A stretch of 64,000 nt of DNA from UBA8752 sp036159995 (GTDB taxonomy: Bacteria; Bacteroidota; Bacteroidia; Flavobacteriales_D; Sanyastnellaceae), in NCBI GenBank assembly GCA_036159995.1, contig JAYYEI010000060.1, positions 136,531 to 200,530 of the forward strand, written 5' to 3'. Shown piece after piece: positions 42,979-50,532 of this stretch; the first letter of the stretch is position 1; each line of letters begins with the position of its first letter. The notes below the pieces were generated by a model. The model did no database searches. It worked only from the letters and a program-made list of their open reading frames with translations, and was not told where the DNA came from. The position numbers and the translations under genes are program-made.

Positions 42979-44684
42979 TGGACTGGCTGCACCTCCTCGA
43001 CCATGATGCCAGCGCGCCCTGGACCTTCCTCGATTTGGGGTTCTGGGTGTTCCTCGTGGGCGTTCTCCTCGTGGACGGACTCTGGAACCGAGACCGCCAG
43101 CGGGCCCTCCGTCACGGGTGGCTGCTCCTCGCCAGTCTGTTGTTCTATTGGAAGACCTCGGGCTGGTTCGTGGGTATCCTGGTGTTCTCCACCTTCAGCG
43201 ACCACCTGATCGGACACCGCATTGCCCGGTCGGATTCAGACCGGGGCCGAAACGCATGGCTCGCCCTGAGCATCGCCCTGAACCTCGGCCTGCTCTTCTA
43301 TTTCAAGTACACCTACTTCCTGACCGATGCGTGGAATGGGGCCACAGGCAGCCACATCATTCCGAGAAACTGGCTCGCCGTGGGGGCCAATGCCGCGCTC
43401 GGCACGACCTGGTCGGTCGACCGCATCCTGCTGCCCGTCGGCATCAGTTTCTACACCTTTCAGACCATCAGCTACACGGTGGACATCCGACGGGGCCAGG
43501 TCGCCCCGCTGAAAAGGCTGACCGATTTCGGATTCTACGTCTCCTTCTTTCCCCAGCTCGTGGCCGGCCCCATCGTCCGCGCCGCGGAGTTCGTGCCCCA
43601 GATCCTAAATCCCGGGCGGGTCACCCGGGCCACCGTGGGCCTCGCCGGTTTCTGGATCCTCAACGGACTGCTGAAAAAGGTGCTGCTGGCGGACTGGATT
43701 GCCGTGAACTTCAACGACCGGGTTTTCGCCGCCCCGGAAGCCCACAGCGGTTTTGAGATGCTGATGGCCCTCTACGGCTACTCCTTGCAGGTTTACGCCG
43801 ACTTCAGCGGGTACACCGACATGGCGATCGGCGTGGCCTTGCTCATGGGCTACCGCTTGCCGCAGAACTTCAACAGCCCCTACAAAGCCGACAGTTGTGG
43901 AAATTTCTGGAAGCGCTGGCACATGAGCCTCTCTGGCTGGCTCAAGGATTACCTGTACATCCCGATGGGCGGCAACCGCTCCGCCTCCTGGTTCACCGCG
44001 ATCAGTGCCGGCTTCCTGCTCACCTTCGTCGTCTTGCTTCAGCCTGGCCTGACGACGTTGGGCCTCCTCGCCGGAGGCCTCCTCGGCGGGGGCATTGCCA
44101 TGGCCCGCATTCCCCGGTTCAACCGGTGGGTCATCACCAACATCAACATCTGGATGACCATGCTCCTGGGCGGTCTGTGGCACGGGGCGAGCTGGAACTT
44201 CGTCATCTGGGGCGGCCTGAATGGCCTCGGCATCACGGTCTACAAACTGTGGCGAACCGTCAGCCCCTGGGAATTGAAGGACCGCTTCTGGAAGCGCGCC
44301 GTGGCCGTTCTGATCACCTTCCACTTCATCACATTCACCCGCATCTGGTTCCGGACGGCTTCCCACACCACGTGGGCTTCCTTCGGCACGGAGCATGACC
44401 TGCAGGCCGAATGGTCCTCCGCCAACCTTGTGCTCTCCCGCCTGACGAGGTCCACGCCGGTTGCGGTGATCACCGAGGTGCTGGGCCACTACGGCCATGT
44501 CTTTGCGGTCATGGGGCTCGGGTACATCATTCACCTGCTCCCCTCCCGGTGGAAGGAACGCTATCGAACCGCCTTCGTGCAGGCGGGACTTGGTCTCCAA
44601 ATCGCGGTGGCCACCGCAGCCGTGGCGGTGGCAATGGCCGTCCTCGCCGCGGGCGGGACCCCCTTCATCTACTTTCAGTTCTGA
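42975..44684 (+). CDS. MBOAT-family membrane O-acyltransferase (AlgI/DltB/PatA-like)
   Basis: A 569-residue polytopic inner-membrane protein. MBOAT signatures: ILLPVGISFYTFQTISYTVD, FGFYVSFFPQLVAGPIVRAA, YGYSLQVYADFSGYTDMAIG, NFWKRWHMSLSGWLKDYLYI, and the catalytic His in LLGGLWHGASWNFVIWGGLN (about residue 400). These proteins move acyl, usually acetyl, groups across the membrane to an extracytoplasmic acceptor. The SGNH genes directly upstream are the expected periplasmic partners. Its 4-nt overlap with the SGNH gene shows co-translation. The stop at 44684 overlaps a small convergent gene on the other strand. Confidence 0.92.
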   Translation: MMDWLHLLDHDASAPWTFLDLGFWVFLVGVLLVDGLWNRDRQRALRHGWLLLASLLFYWKTSGWFVGILVFSTFSDHLIGHRIARSDSDRGRNAWLALSIALNLGLLFYFKYTYFLTDAWNGATGSHIIPRNWLAVGANAALGTTWSVDRILLPVGISFYTFQTISYTVDIRRGQVAPLKRLTDFGFYVSFFPQLVAGPIVRAAEFVPQILNPGRVTRATVGLAGFWILNGLLKKVLLADWIAVNFNDRVFAAPEAHSGFEMLMALYGYSLQVYADFSGYTDMAIGVALLMGYRLPQNFNSPYKADSCGNFWKRWHMSLSGWLKDYLYIPMGGNRSASWFTAISAGFLLTFVVLLQPGLTTLGLLAGGLLGGGIAMARIPRFNRWVITNINIWMTMLLGGLWHGASWNFVIWGGLNGLGITVYKLWRTVSPWELKDRFWKRAVAVLITFHFITFTRIWFRTASHTTWASFGTEHDLQAEWSSANLVLSRLTRSTPVAVITEVLGHYGHVFAVMGLGYIIHLLPSRWKERYRTAFVQAGLGLQIAVATAAVAVAMAVLAAGGTPFIYFQF

Positions 44685-44917
44685 ACCCCCTCAGGCTGGT
44701 CGGTGGCCGCCAACTCGAGCCGCACACCGTCGTAGGCGCTGCAGTTCTTGCTGCTCCGGCTGCATCCGGTCGCAAACGCCAGCATCCAGAGGAGCCCCAT
44801 AAGGATGACCACGTGGCGCTGGAGTCGGGAATGGCGCTCCTCACCGTTCTGGCCGGAGGGCTGTCCGTTCTTGCCGAGGGCAATCACACGGACTTTTGGG
44901 CGGTTCAAATCTTGCAT
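44675..44917 (-). CDS. Small membrane or lipoprotein of unknown function
   Basis: An 80-residue protein from the ATG at 44917; the frame runs back to 45235 but that part is a shadow of the divergent gene. It has a polar, basic N terminus (about 35 residues), a hydrophobic segment (VVILMGLLWMLAFATGC) that ends in a lipobox-like Cys, and a short tail (SSKNCSAYDGVRLELAATDQ). The long N-terminal extension is unusual for a lipoprotein; an alternative start is MGLLWMLAF at 44800. A perfect TACTTTCG box sits upstream, which is the main support for the gene. Its 3' end overlaps the MBOAT stop by 10 nt. Confidence 0.5.
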   Translation of the reverse strand: MQDLNRPKVRVIALGKNGQPSGQNGEERHSRLQRHVVILMGLLWMLAFATGCSRSSKNCSAYDGVRLELAATDQPEGVQN

Positions 44918-44930
44918 GGCAGGGTACCAA

Positions 44931-44938
44931 CGAAAGTA
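44931..44938 (-). promoter_or_regulatory. -7 box (TACTTTCG) of the small minus-strand gene
   Basis: Identical 8-mer to the box of the divergent gene (44993-45000), 13 nt before the ATG at 44917. The two divergent promoters lie about 55 bp apart. Confidence 0.5.
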
Positions 44939-44992
44939 AGGTCCGAATTGTTTTGTGTGGAAACGAGGTCCTCCGCCAGAGGGCTCCAGATG

Positions 44993-45000
44993 TACTTTCG
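44993..45000 (+). promoter_or_regulatory. -7 box (TACTTTCG), 4 nt from the start codon at 45005
   Basis: TACTTTCG, then CGCC, then ATG. One of seven exact 4-nt spacings in the window; implies a leaderless transcript. Confidence 0.55.
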
Positions 45001-45004
45001 CGCC

Positions 45005-45340
45005 ATGGAAGCGTCCTCCGAATCCCGCACGGAACAACGGCTGCTCGATGCGAGTCTCGTGCTGCTCGTCGCCTACAACGTCCTGTTCATGGCCGACATC
45101 CTGCTGGACTCCCTGCCGGACAATGCGGCCGCTCGGGCCATGGATTTCATCGACGCGCGCCGCGGGTGGATCACCCTCTTCGAGGCCATCGCCGCCGCCT
45201 CCCTGTTCATCGACCTCGTGGTGCGCTTCGACCACTACCAGGGGGGACGCACTTGGCGCATCATCGGAGTGGCCATCATTGGAGCCGGCTTCATCTTCAA
45301 GGCCTTCACCTTCTATCTGAACTCCTCCTATCTCGAGTGA
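45005..45340 (+). CDS. Small polytopic membrane protein of unknown function
   Basis: A 111-residue protein with three hydrophobic segments: LLDASLVLLVAYNVLFMADI LL, WITLFEAIAAASLFIDLVVR and IIGVAIIGAGFIFKAFTFYL. I do not recognise the family. The start at 45005 is fixed by the -7 box directly upstream. The stop is 9 nt from the convergent carboxypeptidase-regulatory-like gene. Confidence 0.72.
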   Translation: MEASSESRTEQRLLDASLVLLVAYNVLFMADILLDSLPDNAAARAMDFIDARRGWITLFEAIAAASLFIDLVVRFDHYQGGRTWRIIGVAIIGAGFIFKAFTFYLNSSYLE

Positions 45341-45349
45341 TTCCGGGAG

Positions 45350-46135
45350 TCAATCGTCCCACTGATACTCGAAGTCGGCATCCTCGAGCCGATCGGGTCG
45401 GGCCTTCCAGGCGGTGAACCGCTCTCGGGTCCACAAAATGAACTCGTACTGGGTCAAGGCCTTCAACACAGCCTCGCCCGGATCCATGAACTCGACGAAG
45501 TCATCGAATTGACCGGGGTTCAGGTCCACGATATCGTAGTCCACATACTTGCCCAGGAGTTCCTTCAGGAGGTCCCGCCGCCGATCCTCGTTTTCAAGCC
45601 GGGCCACCTCCCGCTTGCTCCGCTCCATCCGATTGAACTGCTCATAGAGGAAAGTGATGGGGCTGGTGAGGGCATCAATGCCACTGGTGCGGTGCTCCTT
45701 CTCATCGTAGCCGAGCGCCTCGATGTCCCGCACGATCTCCCCCAGATCCCGGGGCGCGATGACCTCCGCCGTGGACACCTCCACGATGATGCGGGCGAGG
45801 TGGATGGACCAGCTGAGGGCGTCGGGCACGCTGTCCGCCGGCACACGGCGGGTGACGGTGCGGAACCCAATGGCCGCGAATTGCAAGGTGTCCCCGGCCC
45901 CGGCATCCAAGGCAAACCGTCCACTGGCGCTACCGAACCTCCCCTCTCCAGTGGACCGGTTCACGATCATGCACCCCGGCAGGCCCCGTCCATCCGGACC
46001 AAGCACCTCGCCGGAAAGCGACACCCGGCGACCGGATTCGACGGTCGCCTCCTGGGCCTGCGCGCCGCACGGCATCCACAGCAGACCACACCAAAGCATC
46101 CACGGAACAAGGAATCGGACAGGTGGGGAATTCAC
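45350..46135 (-). CDS. Exported protein with carboxypeptidase-regulatory-like N-terminal domain
   Basis: A 261-residue protein beginning at GTG 46135. Signal peptide FLVPWMLWCGLLWMPCGAQA. The N-terminal part matches the CarboxypepD_reg-like beta fold found in TonB receptors and related proteins: VSLSGEVLGPDGRGLPGCMI, GRFGSASGRFALDAGAGDTL, QFAAIGFRTVTRRV. The helical C-terminal half (IDALTSPITFLYEQFNRMER, KELLGKYVDYDIVDLNPGQF) is seen in Bacteroidota exported proteins of unknown role. TAGTTTGG plus 4 nt precedes the GTG. Divergent from meaB. Confidence 0.75.
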   Translation of the reverse strand: MNSPPVRFLVPWMLWCGLLWMPCGAQAQEATVESGRRVSLSGEVLGPDGRGLPGCMIVNRSTGEGRFGSASGRFALDAGAGDTLQFAAIGFRTVTRRVPADSVPDALSWSIHLARIIVEVSTAEVIAPRDLGEIVRDIEALGYDEKEHRTSGIDALTSPITFLYEQFNRMERSKREVARLENEDRRRDLLKELLGKYVDYDIVDLNPGQFDDFVEFMDPGEAVLKALTQYEFILWTRERFTAWKARPDRLEDADFEYQWDD

Positions 46136-46139
46136 AGGA

Positions 46140-46147
46140 CCAAACTA
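46140..46147 (-). promoter_or_regulatory. -7-like box (TAGTTTGG) of the exported-protein gene
   Basis: TAGTTTGG, then TCCT, then GTG (46135). The consensus is shifted by one base, but the 4-nt spacing matches the recurring pattern and supports a GTG start. Confidence 0.35.
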
Positions 46148-46151
46148 CCGC

Positions 46152-46159
46152 TAACTTGG
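46152..46159 (+). promoter_or_regulatory. -7-like box (TAACTTGG) of meaB
   Basis: TAACTTGG, then GAGCGCC, then the ATG at 46167. The box is 4 bp from the divergent box at 46140-46147. Confidence 0.4.
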
Positions 46160-46166
46160 GAGCGCC

Positions 46167-47216
46167 ATGGCCAAAGACCCTGAAAACGAAGCGAGGTCGA
46201 GGGCACTTCGGAACATCCGCAGTGCCAAGGCCAGACCGGTCCGGGATGCCGCCGAATGGGCGGCCGCCATCACACAGGGAGACCGAACCGCGTTGGCCCA
46301 GGGCATCAGCCTCATCGAGAGCCGCCGGGAATCCGACCGGCCGGCCGTGGAGGCCCTCCTTCACGCCATGCCGGCCCCTCCCCACCCCACGCGGCGCATC
46401 GGCATCACGGGCGTGCCAGGTGTGGGCAAGAGCACCTGGATTGAAGCCGCCGGCACCGCCCTGCTCGAGCGTGGCCACCAAGTCGCCGTCCTCGCCGTCG
46501 ACCCCTCGAGCAGCCGAACCGGAGGCAGCATGTTGGGCGACAAGACGCGGATGGAATCGTTGTCCCGGCACCCCCGAGCGTTCGTTCGGCCGTCTCCGGC
46601 AGGTGACACCCTCGGGGGCGTGGCGCGGGCCACGATGGAAACCATTCAACTCTGTGAGGCCGCGGGATTCGACCGAATCCTGATCGAAACAGTCGGGGTC
46701 GGCCAAAGCGAAACAGAAGTCCGCCGGATGACCGATGCCTTCCTGCTGCTGATGCTGCCCGGAGGGGGCGACGGCGTGCAAGGCATCAAGCGGGGCATCC
46801 TCGAATGGGCGGACGTGGTCATCATGAACAAGGCAGACGGAGCGGCCGAGCAGATCGACCTGGCCCGTTCCAGCCTCGCCGCATTCCGCGGGGCCCTGGC
46901 TCTCATGCAGGCGCCTCCCGAAGGCGCTCCTCCCTTGCTTGGCCTCGGGTCTGGGCTGGATGCCAAGGGGGTCGGAAACTGGGTGGACCAAATCGAAACC
47001 CGCCTCGCGGAAGCCATTGAAAATGGGAGCTTCGAGGCTCGACGGCGCCGGCAGGAACTCGACGCTTTGGACGCCCTGCTCGATCGTGAAATCCTGACGC
47101 GGGTCAAATCCAAACCCGGATTCAAGGCCGCATGGAAACGCCTGCAAAGTGAATCCCACCGCACACAAAGTGCAGCGTTTGACGCCCTCCGACGCCTGTT
47201 GGACAGCCTAGATTGA
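46167..47216 (+). CDS. meaB: Methylmalonyl-CoA mutase-associated GTPase MeaB (ArgK family)
   Basis: G3E GTPase that gates adenosylcobalamin transfer to, and protects, methylmalonyl-CoA mutase; 349 residues. Seen: Walker A GITGVPGVGKSTWIEAAGTA, LAVDPSSSRTGGSMLGDKTR, SPAGDTLGGVARATMET, Walker B-like ILIETVGVGQSETEV, VIMNKADG (NKxD) and the C-terminal dimerisation helices. The mutase genes are not in this window. Its start is set by a -7-like box directly upstream. Confidence 0.93.
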   Translation: MAKDPENEARSRALRNIRSAKARPVRDAAEWAAAITQGDRTALAQGISLIESRRESDRPAVEALLHAMPAPPHPTRRIGITGVPGVGKSTWIEAAGTALLERGHQVAVLAVDPSSSRTGGSMLGDKTRMESLSRHPRAFVRPSPAGDTLGGVARATMETIQLCEAAGFDRILIETVGVGQSETEVRRMTDAFLLLMLPGGGDGVQGIKRGILEWADVVIMNKADGAAEQIDLARSSLAAFRGALALMQAPPEGAPPLLGLGSGLDAKGVGNWVDQIETRLAEAIENGSFEARRRRQELDALDALLDREILTRVKSKPGFKAAWKRLQSESHRTQSAAFDALRRLLDSLD

Positions 47217-47240
47217 GGTCCACCTCTTCGACTGTCTGCC

Positions 47241-47366
47241 GTGTTGCTCCTCGTGCTCATCCTGTTGCCCTGGATGTTGATCCCCGCCCTGCTGTTCGCC
47301 GCGCGACCGGTGGTCACCGGAACGTCCACCGGGGAGGATGTGCCCTCCCGTGAAGTGGACCCCCCA
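47241..47366 (+). other. Out-of-frame N-terminal segment of the LytS-like gene
   Basis: From GTG 47241 an open frame encodes a hydrophobic segment LLLVLILLPWMLIPALLFAA and a short polar stretch to GEDVPSREVDP. It lies 24 nt after meaB and continues naturally into the downstream frame only if one base of the C6 run is lost. It may be real coding sequence broken by an indel. Confidence 0.4.
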
Positions 47367-48219
47367 CCCGGTGGAGCATGTCCCCTTCCGGTTCCAATGG
47401 CTGACCAGCCTCTCTCCCATGCTGGGGCTCATGCTGCTCCTCGGCGCGGGCATTCTAGGGAACAGCCCTTCCGCCTGGACCGTGCTGATCGAAATGCTCC
47501 CCCTGCCCCTGCTTCACCGCACAGCCCAAACCGCCTGCCGCTCCTTGGCGGCCGAGGAGGCCCGTGCCTCTCAGGAAATGGCCTGGATCGTCTGGCGAAG
47601 AGGCAGCATCCAGGACGGCATCATGCGGGCCCGGGAACACGAAGCCATGGACCGCCGAATGCGGCGATGCCGTTCGACCCTGCTCCTGTCACGGGATGAT
47701 GGAGACGATGTCGACCACCTGTTCCGCACCCTGGAGTCCGTGCTGGCGGCTCCCGACATGGACCGACATGTGTCGGCCGCCCTTGTTGGCGGTATGGCCA
47801 CCCACCTCCGCCACGTGTTCATCGAGCGTGACCGGGATGATGTGTGCTTCGGGGAAACGGCCGGCCACATTGCACGCTGGGCACGCTGGTTGGAGGACAT
47901 GGGCGTCGGTTCAATTGACATCGTGGGCGCTCCAGAACCCCGGTCCGCCCTCTATGCCCGAAAGGTGCTGTCTACCCTCTTTCTCGGCATGGCCGAGCGG
48001 ATGGGCATCGCTTTGCTTGAACACCCCGAGCCCCGGAAGGTCCAGTGGGCATGGAGCCTTGAGGAAGACCGGGTCCGACTGTCCACCTCGGGCGGACCGA
48101 TGACCCCCTGGTCCGAGCACACCAGCAAGGATTGGGACGCAGCCTTCATGTTGCGACACGGAGGAATCTCCCATGCCGGTGGTGCCTGGCATTTCGAGCT
48201 TCCTCTGATTCCGGAATGA
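47338..48219 (+). CDS. Degenerate LytS-type histidine-kinase-like membrane protein (possible N-terminal frameshift)
   Basis: A 293-residue open frame with hydrophobic segments at about 27-42 (SPMLGLMLLLGAGILG) and 46-59. Residues about 120-190 look like a decayed His_kinase domain: DDVDHLFRTLESV stands where LytS proteins have NPHFLFNxLN, ATHLRHVFIERD resembles the LRY motif, and VCFGETAGHIARWARWLEDM resembles the VxLxEEL..YLxIE helix. The phosphoacceptor His is replaced by Asp. The likely first membrane segment (LLLVLILLPWMLIPALLFAA) is encoded just upstream in another frame from GTG 47241; removing one C from a C6 run (47360-47365) joins the frames. The intact paralogue is at 52926. Similarity judged by eye, so moderate confidence. 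Confidence 0.55.
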   Translation: MCPPVKWTPHPVEHVPFRFQWLTSLSPMLGLMLLLGAGILGNSPSAWTVLIEMLPLPLLHRTAQTACRSLAAEEARASQEMAWIVWRRGSIQDGIMRAREHEAMDRRMRRCRSTLLLSRDDGDDVDHLFRTLESVLAAPDMDRHVSAALVGGMATHLRHVFIERDRDDVCFGETAGHIARWARWLEDMGVGSIDIVGAPEPRSALYARKVLSTLFLGMAERMGIALLEHPEPRKVQWAWSLEEDRVRLSTSGGPMTPWSEHTSKDWDAAFMLRHGGISHAGGAWHFELPLIPE

Positions 48220-48244
48220 CGTCGGGACGCGGGCCGGCCCCGAG

Positions 48245-49612
48245 TCAGGAATCGAGGCGGTCCATCACCTGATCCAGCGGTTGGGTCACCTGCTCTCCGC
48301 TGCGCATGTCCCGCAGGGTGCACGTGCCGGCCTCAACCTCGTCACTCCCGAGGACAAGTACATAAGGGACCTGGCGGTCGTCCGCATACTTGAATTGCTT
48401 CTTGAGTTTGGCGGCATCCGGGTACACCTCGGTCCGGAGTCCCTGCTCCCGGCAGCGTCGGGCCGTCTTGAGCATCGCTTCGAGGGACTCCTCTCCCATG
48501 TGGAGAACCAGCACATCGAGGTCGGTGGCCAAATCCGGAGGGAAGGCGTCGAAGTGCTCGAGCACGTCGTAAATCCGGTCGGCTCCAAAGCTGATGCCCA
48601 CACCGCTCACCCCCGGCATGCCGAAGATGCCCGTGAGGTCGTCATACCGCCCGCCTCCGCAGATGCTGCCCACCGGCGCATCGACCACTTGCACTTCGAA
48701 GATGGCACCCGTGTAGTAGTTCAGGCCCCGTGCCAAACCGGGCGCAAAGACGAGCTCGGGCTCACCGATGCCCTCGGAGGTGGCCAGCGCCCAGAGTGAC
48801 GTCAGGGAGGCGACGCCCTCCTGGACCTGGGGATGATTGAATTCAGCAAGGAGGGCCTCCATGCCGGCCACACCGGATGCGGTCATCCCGAACAACCGGC
48901 GGGTTCCCTCTTGCACGCCTCCGTCGAATCCACGTCGCTCGAGCTCGTCGCACACCCCGTCGAGGCCGACCTTGTCGTGCTTGTCGACGGCCACGGTCCA
49001 GTCCGTCAACCGGTCTGTTCCGACGCCGATGGAGGCCGCAATGCCCGCCAGGATGCGGCGGTCATTGACCAGAATGCGGTAGCCGGGCACGCGCAACGCC
49101 CGGAGTGCTTCGTCAAACAGACTCACCAACTCAAGCTCGCACAGGATGCCGGTCGACCCGATGATGTCCGCGTCGCATTGGACGAATTCCTGATACCGAC
49201 CGCGGCCCGGTCGATCGCCCCGCCAGACCGTCTGCATCTGATACCGCTTGAAGGGCATCGGCAGGTCGTTGCGGTGCATCGTGACGAACCGCGCGAACGG
49301 CACGGTCAGGTCATAGCGGAGGGCCTTCTTGGAGATCTGGAACGACAAGGCCTTGCTGTCGCGAGCGGCGAGCGTGTCGTCCTTGGCCTTGCCGAGGAAG
49401 TCCCCGTTGTTGAGCAGCTTGAAAATGAGCTGGTCTCCTTCTTCTCCGTACTTCCCGGTCAGGGTGGCCAGCGACTCCATCGCTGGCGTCTCGATCGGCA
49501 CGAAGCCCCGCGCCTCGAACGCCGCCCGAAGCGTCGAGAAGATCCACTGACGGCGGGCCATGATGGCCGGCGTGAAATCGCGGGTTCCCTTGGGGATGCT
49601 CGGCTTGCTCAT
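48245..49612 (-). CDS. hisS: Histidyl-tRNA synthetase
   Basis: Class II aminoacyl-tRNA synthetase charging tRNA-His; 455 residues. Class II motifs: PKGTRDFTPAIMARRQWIFS at the start; motif 1 region RGFVPIETPAMES; motif 2 RYQMQTVWRGDRPGRGRYQE FVQCD; HisA motif LVFAPGLARGLNYYTGAIFE; motif 3 GVGISFGADRIYDVL; and the anticodon-binding domain (LDVLVLHMGEESLEAMLKTA). The start MSKPSIP at 49612 follows a perfect -7 box; the frame to 49645 lies in the upstream gene. Confidence 0.96.
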   Translation of the reverse strand: MSKPSIPKGTRDFTPAIMARRQWIFSTLRAAFEARGFVPIETPAMESLATLTGKYGEEGDQLIFKLLNNGDFLGKAKDDTLAARDSKALSFQISKKALRYDLTVPFARFVTMHRNDLPMPFKRYQMQTVWRGDRPGRGRYQEFVQCDADIIGSTGILCELELVSLFDEALRALRVPGYRILVNDRRILAGIAASIGVGTDRLTDWTVAVDKHDKVGLDGVCDELERRGFDGGVQEGTRRLFGMTASGVAGMEALLAEFNHPQVQEGVASLTSLWALATSEGIGEPELVFAPGLARGLNYYTGAIFEVQVVDAPVGSICGGGRYDDLTGIFGMPGVSGVGISFGADRIYDVLEHFDAFPPDLATDLDVLVLHMGEESLEAMLKTARRCREQGLRTEVYPDAAKLKKQFKYADDRQVPYVLVLGSDEVEAGTCTLRDMRSGEQVTQPLDQVMDRLDS

Positions 49613-49618
49613 CGGGGT

Positions 49619-49626
49619 CAAAGTTA
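49619..49626 (-). promoter_or_regulatory. -7 box (TAACTTTG) of hisS formed with the stop codon of the WD40 gene
   Basis: A perfect TAnnTTTG match, then ACCCCG, then the ATG at 49612. Its first three bases are the TAA stop of the WD40 gene (49626-49624). Confidence 0.65.
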
Positions 49627-50505
49627 GTCGGACCGACGCTCCCACAGGAGGATGCGGCGGTCATCCCCTCCCGTGGCGATTGTGTGGTCATCCAACCAGC
49701 ACAGGGCGTTGACCGAACGGGTGTGCCCTTCGCCTGATGAACGGGACAGGCGGGCCTCCAGCGCGAGATCGGACGCGTTCCAGACTGCGACGGTCCGGTC
49801 CCGCGAGGCACTTGCCACCCGAAGTCCATCCGGCGACGCCTCCAACCGGTAGACTGCGCCCTTGTGGGCGTCGATCGACACAACGTCACGCAGGGTGTCT
49901 CCGGCCTCCTCCCAAATGCGGATGCGCCCGTCGGCCCCCGCAGTCCCGAGGGCCTCCTTACCCGGCCACGGCATCATCGCGCGGACACTTCCGTCGTGCA
50001 GGGATTGTGGCGACGTCGACCCCAACCTGGCCGCATGGCCGTCGTGAAGGCCGACGCGGGTCCCCCTCCGGGTGTCCAGCACGCAGCGGATCCGGCCGGG
50101 AAACGACCCCACGGATTCTCCGGTCCGCCAACGTCGAAGATGACCGTCCGCTCCGGCACTCCATTGGTCCGTGACCACAAAGGTTCCGCCGGCATGCCCG
50201 CCGAGGATTTCCACCCCCGCGTTCGTCCATGCAATGAGCCCGCCGGATGCGCCTCCGGCCAGCACCTCTCCATTCGGCAACACCCGGACACAGAACAGGG
50301 CCTCGTCGGCCTTGGCCATCGCCATGCCCTGGGGATTCCACGCCCCGTCGCGTCGGGTCCACCGCACGAGACAGCCGTCCCCCCCGACGCTCCACAGCGT
50401 ACCCGGGTCGCCGGACGACAGGTCATAGACGGCGCCGAGGTGTCCTTCGAGGACTGCGCTGCACTGCCACACACCCGTCTCCTTGCTTTCGCTGCGGTCG
50501 ACCAT
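49624..50505 (-). CDS. WD40-repeat protein
   Basis: A 293-residue cytosolic beta-propeller with about seven WD40-like repeats, for example LEGHLGAVYDLSSGDPGTLW, DGCLVRWTRRDG, HAGGTFVVTDQWSAGADGHL RRW, GTAGADGRIRIWEEA, HKGAVYRLEASPDGLRVASA SRDRTVAVWN and HTRSVNALCWLDDHTIATGG DDRRILLW. Such proteins are scaffolds; no partner is evident. The start is fixed by a TATTTTCG box 4 nt upstream. It lies between ung and hisS on the same strand; its stop codon doubles as part of the hisS promoter box. Confidence 0.85.
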   Translation of the reverse strand: MVDRSESKETGVWQCSAVLEGHLGAVYDLSSGDPGTLWSVGGDGCLVRWTRRDGAWNPQGMAMAKADEALFCVRVLPNGEVLAGGASGGLIAWTNAGVEILGGHAGGTFVVTDQWSAGADGHLRRWRTGESVGSFPGRIRCVLDTRRGTRVGLHDGHAARLGSTSPQSLHDGSVRAMMPWPGKEALGTAGADGRIRIWEEAGDTLRDVVSIDAHKGAVYRLEASPDGLRVASASRDRTVAVWNASDLALEARLSRSSGEGHTRSVNALCWLDDHTIATGGDDRRILLWERRSD

Positions 50506-50509
50506 GGTG

Positions 50510-50517
50510 CGAAAATA
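50510..50517 (-). promoter_or_regulatory. -7 box (TATTTTCG), 4 nt from the WD40 gene start
   Basis: TATTTTCG, then CACC, then the ATG at 50505. Lies in the 27-nt gap after the ung stop. Confidence 0.55.
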
Positions 50518-50532
50518 CCGCGGATGGGGCCG

